A stretch of 64,000 nucleotides of DNA from Candidatus Heimdallarchaeota archaeon (GTDB lineage Archaea; Asgardarchaeota; Heimdallarchaeia; JABLTI01). Position numbers and translations under genes: made by a program. The stretch covers positions 1-64,000 of the forward strand of contig JAGXNT010000037.1 in the NCBI GenBank assembly GCA_019894765.1, given 5' to 3'. This document shows, in pieces, positions 38,632-47,519 of this stretch. Each line of letters begins with the position of its first letter. The stretch's first letter is position 1. The notes under the pieces were generated by a model. The model was not told the origin of the DNA. It did no database searches and saw only the letters and a list, made by a program, of their open reading frames with translations.

Positions 38632-39447
38632 TTGAAAATGAACGAGTTAGAGATAAAATACAAAGTACTGAAATCAGTATTAGAAGAGCTGGGGGAAGTT
38701 GTCGTTGCCTTCTCAGGAGGAGTTGATAGTTCCTTTCTAACAAAAGTTGCCTACGATGTTCTTGGGGAGAAAGCAAAAGCCATTACTATAGTTTCTCCAC
38801 TTCTTACTCAAGAAGAACTAGAAGAAGCAAAGCTTCTTGCAGAAACTATTGGGATAATGCATTATACTATAAACAAGGGCAAAGAAAGCCCTGCATGGTT
38901 TGCTGATAATCCCTCAAATAGATGCTATATTTGCAAAACCGAAACTCTTGACTTAATTGGAGATTTCTGTGAAGAACACAATATTCAAGGACAACTTATA
39001 GAGGGATCAAATTTCGATGATTTGGATGATTATAGACCAGGATACAAAGCTGTCTCTGAACATAGTGTGAAAAGCCCTTTAATAGATGCAGAATTAACAA
39101 AACAAGAAATTAGAGAACTTTCAAAAGAACTCGATCTACCTTGTTGGGATAAACCTTCTTCACCATGTCTGGCTACACGATTTTTCTTTGGGGAAAAAAT
39201 TACCCCTGAGAAATTAGTGCAAGTGCATGAGGCTGAGAAGTATCTAAGAAGTTTGGAAATCCCTATTATCCGGGTTAGAACATATCAAGGAATAGCGAGA
39301 ATTGAAACCTTGAAGGAATACTTCGATGTTATTTTAGAATTTTCCACAGAGATAGAAGCAAAACTTAGGGATTTAGGATATGAGTTTATAACATTAGATT
39401 TAAGAGGATATAAGCAAGGTTCAATGAACATAGCAGCAGAGAAGTAA
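38632..39447 (+). CDS. larE: ATP-dependent sulfur transferase LarE
   Basis: A 271-residue PP-loop enzyme: FSGGVDSS (27-34) binds ATP. Cys98 and Cys101 (RCYICK) plus Cys179 (SSPCLATRF) make a three-cysteine set like the [4Fe-4S]-carrying LarE type, which uses a cluster sulfur rather than a sacrificed cysteine. LarE adds sulfur to the nicotinic acid derivative made by LarB for the nickel-pincer cofactor. ATG at 38632 or 38638 (MKMN). LarB follows 25-35 nt downstream. No LarC is in the window. Confidence 0.92.
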   Translation: MKMNELEIKYKVLKSVLEELGEVVVAFSGGVDSSFLTKVAYDVLGEKAKAITIVSPLLTQEELEEAKLLAETIGIMHYTINKGKESPAWFADNPSNRCYICKTETLDLIGDFCEEHNIQGQLIEGSNFDDLDDYRPGYKAVSEHSVKSPLIDAELTKQEIRELSKELDLPCWDKPSSPCLATRFFFGEKITPEKLVQVHEAEKYLRSLEIPIIRVRTYQGIARIETLKEYFDVILEFSTEIEAKLRDLGYEFITLDLRGYKQGSMNIAAEK

Positions 39448-39481
39448 GTAAAAGTTCACAAACTAATTTTAGGTGATACTA

Positions 39482-40240
39482 ATGGATGAAAAACATCTCG
39501 AGAGTCTTTTGAAAAACTTCAAAGAAGGAAAAATACCATTAGAGAAAGTACTTGATAGACTCAAAGAACTACCATTTGAAGATTTAGGTTATGCTAAAGT
39601 GGATCATCATAGAGCACTAAGAAAGGGTTTTCCCGAAGTTGTTTATTGCCCTAGTAAAACTCTTGACCAGATTGCGGGAATTTTCAAATCATTGAATGAA
39701 AGGAATGAAAATATACTACTTACTAGAGCATCTGAAGAGATTTACAATGAATTAAAGAAAATAGACGAATCTGTTCAATATAATCATCAAGCTCGTATTG
39801 TTTTTGTTGAAAGAAAGCCAAGGAAAAAAATTGGAAATCTTTTAGTTATCTGTGGAGGGACAGCAGATATTCCTGTCGCTGAAGAAGCAGCGTTAACTGC
39901 TGAATTAATGGGTTCAAAGGTAGAAAGATTATATGATGTTGGAGTAGCAGGAATACATCGACTCCTTCATTACAAAGAGAAACTATTCGAAGCTAATGTT
40001 ATTGTTTCTGTAGCAGGTATGGAAGGAGCTTTGCCTTCTGTTGTTGCAGGCTTAGCTGCTTGCCCTGTAATCGCGGTTCCTACATCAGTTGGTTATGGAG
40101 CAAATTTGGGAGGAATTTCTGCTTTACTAACTATGTTGAACAGCTGTGCTCCGAATGTTTCTGTTGTGAACATTGATAATGGCTTCGGAGGGGGGCTAGT
40201 AGCAGCGTTAATCAATAAACAGTGTGCGAAAAAGGAGTAA
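39482..40240 (+). CDS. larB: LarB, nickel-pincer precursor carboxylase/synthase
   Basis: About 252 residues. The open frame begins at GTG 39473 but ATG 39482 (MDEKHLESLLK) is the natural start. AIR-carboxylase-like motifs are clear: VICGGTADIPVAEEA, YDVGVAGIHRL, VSVAGMEGALPSVVAGLA, VPTSVGYG and NIDNGFGGG. LarB carboxylates and hydrolyses nicotinic acid adenine dinucleotide to the pyridinium bis-carboxylate mononucleotide, the substrate of LarE. Operon with larE. Confidence 0.93.
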   Translation: MDEKHLESLLKNFKEGKIPLEKVLDRLKELPFEDLGYAKVDHHRALRKGFPEVVYCPSKTLDQIAGIFKSLNERNENILLTRASEEIYNELKKIDESVQYNHQARIVFVERKPRKKIGNLLVICGGTADIPVAEEAALTAELMGSKVERLYDVGVAGIHRLLHYKEKLFEANVIVSVAGMEGALPSVVAGLAACPVIAVPTSVGYGANLGGISALLTMLNSCAPNVSVVNIDNGFGGGLVAALINKQCAKKE

Positions 40241-40277
40241 AAGTTATAGGAAAAATTAACATATTCATTTGTAATTG

Positions 40278-40348
40278 TTTATATTGGATAATTACTCTAA
40301 TTAAAATAGATAAAAAACTAATTTAGCATTCAAATAAAAAACGGTGAT
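40278..40348 (+). promoter_or_regulatory. Promoter and ribosome site of the ubiquitin-like gene
   Basis: TTTATATT (40278-40285) is a good TATA box; GGTGAT (40343-40348) lies 8 bases before the ATG and is complementary to the anti-SD end. Confidence 0.6.
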
Positions 40349-40356
40349 TGTAAAAA

Positions 40357-40590
40357 ATGATTGTCAGGGTCGTATCAGCAATAGGCGGCGGAGTGATCGA
40401 TTGTGAAGTTAAGCCAAACTCAACAATAGCAGAATTGAAAAGGGAAATCTCAAGACAAAAGAGAATCCCTGCAAGCGCTGTAATTGTTGTTTTCCGTGGC
40501 AGACAACTTGACGACAATGAAACTTTTGAAGAAGTTGGGATAACCGACTATGAAAAAGTATATCTCATTGCTCGTACCGAAGGTGGCTAA
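40357..40590 (+). CDS. Ubiquitin-like protein ending in Gly-Gly
   Basis: A 77-residue protein colinear with eukaryotic ubiquitin (76). VFRGRQLDDNETFEEVGI matches the ubiquitin stretch around residue 48, and the chain ends TEGG at the stop codon, so no processing protease is needed. Lysines are K19, K28, K35 and K67; only K28 falls at a ubiquitin chain-linking position (K27). The K48 site is Arg49 and the K63 site is Asp64. The Gly-Gly end implies activation by an E1-like enzyme, for example that at 18481. Conjugation to proteins or sulfur carriage are both possible. It stands alone with its own promoter and terminator, unlike the E1-E2-RING clusters known in some Asgard archaea. Confidence 0.93.
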   Translation: MIVRVVSAIGGGVIDCEVKPNSTIAELKREISRQKRIPASAVIVVFRGRQLDDNETFEEVGITDYEKVYLIARTEGG

Positions 40591-40620
40591 TCCCACCATT
40601 TATTCCTTTTATTTTATCGC
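40582..40620 (+). terminator. Terminator overlapping the ubiquitin-like stop
   Basis: GGTGG and CCACC (40582-40586, 40593-40597) form a 5-bp stem that includes the last glycine codons; T-rich sequence follows. Confidence 0.5.
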
Positions 40621-40744
40621 TTAACAATTTTTATTTTCTCTTTTGTACTTTTTATACTTTTATTGAATTTTTTTCTCTTTTAATCACAAGATTTAATCTG
40701 CAGTGAAAACAAACTTTTAATTAAAAACACGAACATTCCTTTAT

Positions 40745-41893
40745 GTGAATAAGGCGATTGATGTGACGTTCGTTGAGAGATTGAAGAGATTTTGGAATCA
40801 TAGAAGAAAACTTAACCCCATAGTATCTGCAATTTTTGTTATTGTTTTTACAATTTCCTTTTCGGCTATAATTTACTTTGTCGTTATTCCTCTTATAGTT
40901 CAAGGAGAACTTGTTGTCTTAGATTATACTCTTGAGGACACTGATCATACAAATTTTGTTGATAAAATAACTATAAATTTAGAGAACGTTGGTAACGAAG
41001 AACTCGTCTTTACTTCCGTTCGTGTTACTAGAAATTCTGAAGTGGTAAATTGGAGCTTAGGTTCCACAACATATGTTGTTGAACAGAAAGAGCAAATTAC
41101 GATTATTTGTACTGCTAATTCAACTTCAAATGAGCTTGCTTATAGTGAGCTTGTTGAATTCATGTTCCCTTTTGAAGTGAAATTCTTTAGTTTTGAGATG
41201 AAGATTCCCGCTATCTTTAGTTCAAATTCCATCATCTTTGGTGAAGATTTCGAGGATTTTGATATTGCTAACTGGTCTTATTATGAAATTGCTGTACATG
41301 ATCTTTTCGACATTCATAATCACAATCTTTCAGATTGGATCACAAACAAGGATTTTGGAAATACCTACTGGCAATGTTCTAATAATGATTGTCAATTTGT
41401 GATTCTTTCAGATCCTCTTCTGAATTTTACTAATGCCAATATTTCTTGTGATTTAAGCACTAATGGTGGTGATGCTACTGGGGTAATTTATCGGTTTGAT
41501 GATAGTGGATTGTTTCCTCAATTCTACATTTTATGGTACACACAAGATCACCCAAGTCCTAGAAATGGACCGCATGTTGAGGAACTCGATCTCTTTGATT
41601 GGAGTAACCCAGCAACTGACCAAATACAACCTGGAGAGTTAACAGTTCATTTTGTAGAAGGTGATGGCAATGGATATAATTGGTATAAAATTGCTTCAGT
41701 AGAATGGGCGAGAGAATTCAATACATGGTATACTTGGCGCATTGATTCCCACAACGATCATTTCAGAATATATGTTGATAATTCCGAAGCACCTATTATA
41801 GAATTTTATGACACTCGAGTCGCAAGAGGTCAAATTGGGTTGATTAGCCTTGCAAACGATTTAGCTTTCTTTGATAATCTCTATATTTGGTAA
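40745..41893 (+). CDS. Pilin-like signal protein with lectin-like outer domain
   Basis: A 382-residue protein with a GTG start. HRRKLNPIVSAIFVIVFTIS (residues 20-39) is the class III leader and hydrophobic helix of archaeal type IV pilin-like proteins. After a beta-rich part (about 60-160), residues about 170-382 look like a concanavalin/laminin G-type sandwich (FEDFDIANW, FRIYVDNSEAP, GQIGLISLANDLAFFDNLYI), as in sugar-binding modules. It is probably exposed at the cell surface. The assembly machinery is not nearby. Confidence 0.7.
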   Translation: MNKAIDVTFVERLKRFWNHRRKLNPIVSAIFVIVFTISFSAIIYFVVIPLIVQGELVVLDYTLEDTDHTNFVDKITINLENVGNEELVFTSVRVTRNSEVVNWSLGSTTYVVEQKEQITIICTANSTSNELAYSELVEFMFPFEVKFFSFEMKIPAIFSSNSIIFGEDFEDFDIANWSYYEIAVHDLFDIHNHNLSDWITNKDFGNTYWQCSNNDCQFVILSDPLLNFTNANISCDLSTNGGDATGVIYRFDDSGLFPQFYILWYTQDHPSPRNGPHVEELDLFDWSNPATDQIQPGELTVHFVEGDGNGYNWYKIASVEWAREFNTWYTWRIDSHNDHFRIYVDNSEAPIIEFYDTRVARGQIGLISLANDLAFFDNLYIW

Positions 41894-41975
41894 GGAGGAA
41901 TTCCATCTTTTTTTATTTATCTCCAAAAATCTTTTGATATACTAACTACGTAAAACTATACGGAGAATAGAGATA

Positions 41976-42905
41976 TTGATTGAAACTACAATTGGAAGTT
42001 TAAAACTCAAAAACCCATTTATTCTTGCTTCTGGTGTTTTAGGTGTTAATGCATCAATCATTGTTCGTGTAGCAAATGCAGGTTGTGGAGGTATTACTAC
42101 AAAATCCATTGGACCTGAACCTAAAGCAGGTAATCCTAATCCAACCGTAGTTGAACTTGGAAATGGCAACTTAATTAATGCCATGGGACTTCCTAATCCA
42201 GGTTGTAAAGAATTTGTAGCTGAAATTATCGAAGCTAAGAAGAGAACAAGTGCACCTATAATTGCTAGTATTTTTGGGAAAGATACGGAGGAATTCATTC
42301 TTGTTGCTAAAACACTTTTGAAGGGAAAGCCTGATGCTTTTGAATTAAATGTATCATGCCCTCATGGAGGGAAATATGGATCTATTATTGGTCAGGACAA
42401 AGCTTTAGTGGAAGAGATTACTCGAGAAATCAAAAAAATCGTTGATGTTCCTGTTTATGTGAAAATTTCTCCAAACCTTTCAGATTTACGTATTCCTGCT
42501 GAAGCAGCTGTTTCTGGCGGAGCAGATGGCATTGTTGTGATAAATACTCTTCGAGCAATGGCTATTGATATAGATTATCAAAAACCAATTTTAGCGAACA
42601 AATTTGGAGGATTATCCGGTCCTGCTGTTAAACCAGTCGCACTAAAATGTGTTTATGATATGTATGCTGCTTTTGGTGATAAAGTACCTATTATTGGTGT
42701 CGGTGGAATTTCCAAATGGGAAGATGTCGTGGAATTTATGTTAGCAGGTGCTTCTGCGGTTCAAATTGGAACAGCAATCGCTTATTGTAAAGATCCTGTG
42801 AACATCTCAATTTTCAACGAATTAGCTGTGGGTTTGAAAAAATATCTCAAATCTGAAGGTTTCAGCAAACCTGCTGAAATCGTGGGATTAGCTCATAAAG
42901 ATTAG
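41976..42905 (+). CDS. pyrD: Dihydroorotate dehydrogenase, class 1B catalytic subunit
   Basis: A 309-residue FMN TIM-barrel with a TTG start. ILASGVLG, GGITTKSIGPEP, NAMGLPNPG and the catalytic loop LNVSCPHGG (Cys128, the class 1B base) are present, plus KISPNLSD and GVGGISKWED. It oxidises dihydroorotate to orotate and hands electrons to PyrK, encoded 16 nt downstream. Confidence 0.95.
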   Translation: MIETTIGSLKLKNPFILASGVLGVNASIIVRVANAGCGGITTKSIGPEPKAGNPNPTVVELGNGNLINAMGLPNPGCKEFVAEIIEAKKRTSAPIIASIFGKDTEEFILVAKTLLKGKPDAFELNVSCPHGGKYGSIIGQDKALVEEITREIKKIVDVPVYVKISPNLSDLRIPAEAAVSGGADGIVVINTLRAMAIDIDYQKPILANKFGGLSGPAVKPVALKCVYDMYAAFGDKVPIIGVGGISKWEDVVEFMLAGASAVQIGTAIAYCKDPVNISIFNELAVGLKKYLKSEGFSKPAEIVGLAHKD

Positions 42906-42920
42906 AATGAGGAAAAGAAC

Positions 42921-43775
42921 GTGGTTACTAAAAAACTCGGATTACTAAAGGTTTCAAAAATCGTAAAAATCATTGATGAAACACCTTCAGATTGTCGTGT
43001 TCCTGTGAAATCCTATACATTAACTATTCCTGAAATTGCAAAGTTTGCAGAACCGGGTCAATTCGCTATGATGTGGTTGTTAGGGGTTGATGAGAAACCA
43101 ATGGGTATTGCTGGAGCAAATCAGAAAACAGGAGAGATTATATTTGCCGTAGCTAAAGTTGGTCCTGCAACAACTGCTTTTCATAAGCTAAAGAAAGGGG
43201 ATAAAATAGGAATAAAAGGACCATTTGGAAAAGGATTCACAATCAAAGGAAAAAATATCGCGGTTATTGGAGGAGGAACAGGAATTGCTCCAACAAAATT
43301 CTTGATTGAACATTCATTGACTATGGGAATTAATGTTACTTTATTTCATGGAGCAAGATCCAAGAATGAATTGGCTTTTCGCGAGTACTTTGAAAAATTA
43401 GAGAAAGAGAAGAAGAATTTTCATTATAAACCCAGTACAGATGATGGTTCACATGGTTTCAAAGGATTTGCGACAGAGTGCTTACAAGATTCAATTGATA
43501 ATGAAATAACATTCAATCAAATGTATACTTGTGGTCCTGAACTTATGATGTATGCAGCTTGGAATATAGCAACTCAGCAAACAATTCCAATTGAAGCTTG
43601 TTTAGCAGATCGCTATTTCAAATGTGCCATTGGATTATGTGGGCAATGTACCGTTGATCCTGTTGGTTTACGATTATGTATTGATGGACCAGTTTTTAAT
43701 CAAGACCAGCTAAAAGAAATAAGTGATTTTGGTAAATTTGCTCGAGATAAATTTGGCCGGAAAGAACCTTTGTAA
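42921..43775 (+). CDS. pyrK: Dihydroorotate dehydrogenase electron-transfer subunit PyrK
   Basis: A 284-residue protein with a GTG start. The FAD-binding beta barrel is N-terminal and the NAD domain has VIGGGTGIAPTKF (116-128). The [2Fe-2S] site is Cys235, Cys240, Cys243 and Cys253. It passes electrons from PyrD to NAD. Operon with pyrD; a convergent terminator follows. Confidence 0.93.
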   Translation: MVTKKLGLLKVSKIVKIIDETPSDCRVPVKSYTLTIPEIAKFAEPGQFAMMWLLGVDEKPMGIAGANQKTGEIIFAVAKVGPATTAFHKLKKGDKIGIKGPFGKGFTIKGKNIAVIGGGTGIAPTKFLIEHSLTMGINVTLFHGARSKNELAFREYFEKLEKEKKNFHYKPSTDDGSHGFKGFATECLQDSIDNEITFNQMYTCGPELMMYAAWNIATQQTIPIEACLADRYFKCAIGLCGQCTVDPVGLRLCIDGPVFNQDQLKEISDFGKFARDKFGRKEPL

Positions 43776-43789
43776 AAAAAGTTAGATAA

Positions 43790-43812
43790 TTGTTAGTGTT
43801 TATCACTAACAA
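43790..43812. terminator. Bidirectional terminator between pyrK and dnaK
   Basis: TTGTTAGTG and CACTAACAA form a 9-bp stem with a 5-base loop. T-rich stretches follow on both strands. Confidence 0.8.
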
Positions 43813-43820
43813 TCAATTAT

Positions 43821-45713
43821 TTATTCCTCGTCTTCTTCGACTTCATAGTCTACATCAACAATATGCTCTTCCTCTGGTTTTCCCTGTGTTCCAGGAGGAG
43901 TGAATGATGGTCCTGCACCTTCTGCAAATTGACTTGGATCAAAACCAGCGCCAGGTTGTCCACCGGATTGTTGATATATTCTAGTAGAAATCTGTTGTAA
44001 TTCTTCCATGAGGGTTTCTTTCTTCTTTTTAATGTCGTCGTAGTCGTCTGTTGCTAATGCTTGTCGAAGTTCCTCTTGCTTTTCTTTGATAGATTTAGTT
44101 TCTTCATCTGTTACTTTGTCTTTGAAATCTTTGAGTACTTTATCAACACTGTAAACGAGATGTTCTGATTCATTCTTTAGTTGAACTTCTTCGAGTCTTT
44201 TATTGTCTTCTTCCTCATATTGCTCTGCGTCTTTGACCATTTGTTCTACATCTTTTTTATCGACACCACTAGGTGATGAGACTGTGACTTTTTGTTCATT
44301 TCCGGTTCCAAGGTCTTTTGCTTTAACAGATACGATTCCATTAACATCCAAATCAAAGGTTACCTCAACTTGAGGGACACCTCGAGGTGCTGGCGGGATT
44401 CCGATTAACTGGAACTTTCCTAATGTAACGTTATCTTTCGCGAATTTCCTTTCACCTTGTAACACATGGATTTCAACACTAGGTTGATTATCACTTGCTG
44501 TTGAAAAGATTTGACTTTTACTTGTGGGGATGGTTGTGTTTCTATCTACAATTGGAGTAAAGACTTGTCCTAATGTTTCAATTCCTAGAGTTAATGGAGT
44601 GACATCTAAAAGAAGAACATCTTTCACATCACCTTTTATTACTCCAGCTTGTATTGCTGCACCAATTGCTACACATTCGTCAGGATTAATTCCTTTGTAA
44701 ATCTTGGTTTCTCCAAACATTTTCGCAATTTCTTCTCTCACAGCAGGCATTCTTGTAGCTCCCCCTACAAGTAGGACTTTGTTAATTTCAGAAGCTTTCT
44801 TCTTTGAATCTTTAAGAGCTTGTCTTGTTGGACCCATTGTCTTTTCTATTAGATCTTCAGTCATTCTTTGGAATTGTGATCTTGTTATTTCATAGTTTAT
44901 ATTGATTGGTTGACCTTCTTTATCCACTGTAGCATATGGGATATCAACAAAAGCTCTTTGTTTTGATGATAATTCCATTTTAGCTTTTTCTGATGCATCC
45001 ATGATTCGTTGCATTGCTGAAGCATTTTTGGTTATGTCAACTCCTTCTTGTTTCTTGAATTGCTCTACAACCCATTTTATTATTCTAGCATCAAAATCAT
45101 CTCCGCCTAACAAGTTGTTACCACTGGTAGCTTTTACTTCAAACATAGTGTCTCCTTCTTCCATATATGTTTCAAGAATGGATACATCGAATGTTCCACC
45201 ACCAAGGTCAAAAACTAGAATTGTTTCTTCTATTTCTTTTCCAACTCCGTAAGCCAAACAAGCAGCAGTAGGTTCATTGATTATTCTTAATACATCTAAT
45301 CCTGCAATCTTTCCTGCATCTTTTGTTGCCTGTCTCTGACTATCGGTAAAATAGGCTGGACAAGTAATGACAGCTTGTTTTATTTCTTCTCCGAGAAAAT
45401 CTTCTGCATCCTTCTTCAACTTTCTGAGAATCATTGCAGAAATTTCTTGTGGAGTGTAATCTTTATTATCAATTGTATCTCTATGAGTAGAACCCATTTT
45501 TCGTTTTATTGAGCGAATAGTTCTGTTAGGTTTTGATACTGCTTGTCTTTTAGCAATTTCACCAACTATTTGCTCACCATCTTCTGTTATTGTAACAACT
45601 GATGGAGTGATTCTGCCACCTTCGGCATTTGGAATTATGGTTGGTGTTCCTCCTTCCATATATGCTATTCCGGAATTTGTAGTTCCTAAATCAATACCAA
45701 CAACTTTTGCCAT
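43821..45713 (-). CDS. dnaK: Hsp70 chaperone DnaK
   Basis: The 630 residues are full length. [30 protein letters not shown] and the substrate domain with [13 protein letters not shown] are all intact. The C-terminal tail is acidic ([11 protein letters not shown]). It follows grpE by 23 nt. No dnaJ is in the window. Archaeal DnaK systems are thought to come from bacteria by transfer, so this cluster is a candidate acquired set. Confidence 0.98.
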   Translation of the reverse strand: MAKVVGIDLGTTNSGIAYMEGGTPTIIPNAEGGRITPSVVTITEDGEQIVGEIAKRQAVSKPNRTIRSIKRKMGSTHRDTIDNKDYTPQEISAMILRKLKKDAEDFLGEEIKQAVITCPAYFTDSQRQATKDAGKIAGLDVLRIINEPTAACLAYGVGKEIEETILVFDLGGGTFDVSILETYMEEGDTMFEVKATSGNNLLGGDDFDARIIKWVVEQFKKQEGVDITKNASAMQRIMDASEKAKMELSSKQRAFVDIPYATVDKEGQPININYEITRSQFQRMTEDLIEKTMGPTRQALKDSKKKASEINKVLLVGGATRMPAVREEIAKMFGETKIYKGINPDECVAIGAAIQAGVIKGDVKDVLLLDVTPLTLGIETLGQVFTPIVDRNTTIPTSKSQIFSTASDNQPSVEIHVLQGERKFAKDNVTLGKFQLIGIPPAPRGVPQVEVTFDLDVNGIVSVKAKDLGTGNEQKVTVSSPSGVDKKDVEQMVKDAEQYEEEDNKRLEEVQLKNESEHLVYSVDKVLKDFKDKVTDEETKSIKEKQEELRQALATDDYDDIKKKKETLMEELQQISTRIYQQSGGQPGAGFDPSQFAEGAGPSFTPPGTQGKPEEEHIVDVDYEVEEDEE

Positions 45714-45736
45714 ATTTTTTCACCTTAATTTGTTAT

Positions 45737-46387
45737 TTATTCTTCACTTTGTTTTTCTTCTTCTTTGGTTTCTTCTTTTTCTATTGAAACCATAACTTTT
45801 GCTGTATGCATCACTTTTTCTTTTATCTTATAACCCCTCTCAATTAATTGAACAATTAATTCGGGTTCAAACTTTCCGGTGGCATCAACACAAACCGCTT
45901 CATGATAGTACGGATCGAATTTCTCACCTTCAAGCGGATTAATGATTGCTACCCCTTCTTCCTCTAGTACTCGCAATAGTTTCCCATAGATTACTTCTAT
46001 ACCTTCTAATGGAACAGTTTCTTCCTCATTATCTTTTGCGAATTTTATTGCTCTGTCAATGTTTTCAATAGGAGCTAGAATTTTATCCAAGATTCTTTCA
46101 GACGAGTACCGAATATTGCTGTCAGCTTGTTTCTGAGCACGCTTCTTATAATTTTCAAAATCTGCTTTAAATCTCTGTAGGGTTGCTAAGTATTCGTCCT
46201 TCTCTTTCTTTGCTTGCTCTGTTTCAGTAATCATTTTCTTATTTGTTATGAGAATATCTTTGAGACTAATTCCATCTAGCTTTTTGTCTAGTTCTTTTAG
46301 GAGTTTCTCTGTTTTAGGATCCTTTTCCAATGCTTTGATGATCGCTTCGACCTCCGTAATAATAGTTTTTTCTTCTGTTTCCGTCAC
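45737..46387 (-). CDS. grpE: GrpE nucleotide exchange factor
   Basis: A 216-residue protein with a GTG start and AGGAGA about 11 bases upstream. The long N-terminal helix and the core (FKADFENYKKRAQKQ, LDKILAPIENIDRAI, then HEAVCV near the C-terminal beta domain) match GrpE. The C-terminus is a Glu/Lys tail. It releases ADP from DnaK; operon with dnaK. Confidence 0.93.
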   Translation of the reverse strand: MTETEEKTIITEVEAIIKALEKDPKTEKLLKELDKKLDGISLKDILITNKKMITETEQAKKEKDEYLATLQRFKADFENYKKRAQKQADSNIRYSSERILDKILAPIENIDRAIKFAKDNEEETVPLEGIEVIYGKLLRVLEEEGVAIINPLEGEKFDPYYHEAVCVDATGKFEPELIVQLIERGYKIKEKVMHTAKVMVSIEKEETKEEEKQSEE

Positions 46388-46715
46388 TTAGTATTCAGTC
46401 TCCTGAGATTTTGGATTATTACTTCTTTGAGGAAAAATTCGGAAAGATTGATTATTTTAATTTATCCTTAATGTTTCTTTTTCCTTTTTTTTGTATTGCA
46501 TTTACAGTAAATAATGTTTGGTAAAACAAACGTTTTAAATATATCTATTTATGTGAGTAATTATTAATTTCGTGAGTAATTACTCCCATTTCTTAACTGG
46601 GTATAATTCTTAGACAGTGGTATTAACAGAAACTAGAATGTGAACAAATTATTTTAATATAAAGAACTTACTTGAAGTAGTTTGTAAACTCGCAGTAATT
46701 AATAATCGAATTTAT
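46388..46715. promoter_or_regulatory. Divergent regulatory region upstream of grpE
   Basis: TATA-like TTTTAAATATATC (46533-46545) lies in the middle, and TTTTAATATAAAG (about 46649-46661) probably serves the plus-strand gene. Two direct copies of GTGAGTAATTA (46553-46563, 46572-46582) are spaced 19 bases apart; the second continues into the palindrome GAGTAATTACTC (46574-46585). This is a plausible operator for the heat-shock genes or for the membrane protein gene. Confidence 0.5.
46553..46585. repeat. Repeated GTGAGTAATTA and 12-bp palindrome
   Basis: Two direct copies with start-to-start distance of 19 bases, the second containing the exact palindrome GAGTAATTACTC. Possible binding site for a dimeric repressor. 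Confidence 0.7.
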
Positions 46716-47480
46716 TTGGCGGATAATTTCATGGGAATAAGTTATCGATATGCTAAAAATCTCTCAAAGCTAGGAACAAGATTGCTCATCGCTCTATTAG
46801 TTATTGATACTGCATGGACACTCATTAGATTCATAATTATTCATACGACTTTTGGTGGAAGCCCTCCTGCAGCTTTTGAACCTACAGATAAAATTGTAAC
46901 AAATAGTATTTACTTGATTTTTATTGTGATTTTAGCAGTCGGGATGACTTTATTGGGTTTTTATTATCTGAAGCACTCAAAATTTGGAGTCATTGCTGCA
47001 GTGTTACTGATTATCCAAGTCGGATTAAAGATTGCGTACATTTTCTTCCGAATTTCAGAGCTAGGAAGTGGAGTTACTCAAGAATTTTTAGGAAATCTCA
47101 TTCAAATTTTGGATATGTCTACAACGTTACTATTAATTGCTATGTTCATAACATTCGATGTTTTCCAAAACCAATTGCATAGTAGAGCAGGTATAGGTTA
47201 TGGCAGAGGACTTCTTGTTTATCTCTTTGGTTTTTTTGCGTTGATCTATCCTATTACCAACATCTTGAATCTTGCTAGTATTAACTTCACAGAAAGTGTT
47301 GGATTGATTTTCATGCACTTGTTTTCTTATGTAGCCACTATTTTGCTAATTATAGTTTATTTCGATATGCAAAGACGATTTGATCATTTACAGCCATTGC
47401 AGGATGAAAATGAAGACAGTATTATTGAAATTAAAACTATAAAACAAATAAAAGCTGAGGAAGAAAGTCCTAGCAATTAA
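46716..47480 (+). CDS. Multi-pass membrane protein, unknown
   Basis: A 254-residue protein with TTG 46716 or ATG 46731 as start. About six hydrophobic helices are present, with a short basic N-terminus (YRYAKNLSK) and a charged C-terminal tail (DENEDSIIEIKTIKQIKAEE). No motif recognised. It is divergent from grpE. Confidence 0.6.
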   Translation: MADNFMGISYRYAKNLSKLGTRLLIALLVIDTAWTLIRFIIIHTTFGGSPPAAFEPTDKIVTNSIYLIFIVILAVGMTLLGFYYLKHSKFGVIAAVLLIIQVGLKIAYIFFRISELGSGVTQEFLGNLIQILDMSTTLLLIAMFITFDVFQNQLHSRAGIGYGRGLLVYLFGFFALIYPITNILNLASINFTESVGLIFMHLFSYVATILLIIVYFDMQRRFDHLQPLQDENEDSIIEIKTIKQIKAEEESPSN

Positions 47481-47500
47481 ACAATAGTTATAAAAAAAAT

Positions 47501-47519
47501 GAGAAGAGATTATCTTCTC
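47501..47519 (-). terminator. Terminator of the minus-strand gene at 47510
   Basis: GAGAAGA and TCTTCTC form a 7-bp stem with a 5-base loop; on the minus strand ATTTTTTTATAAC follows. Confidence 0.65.
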
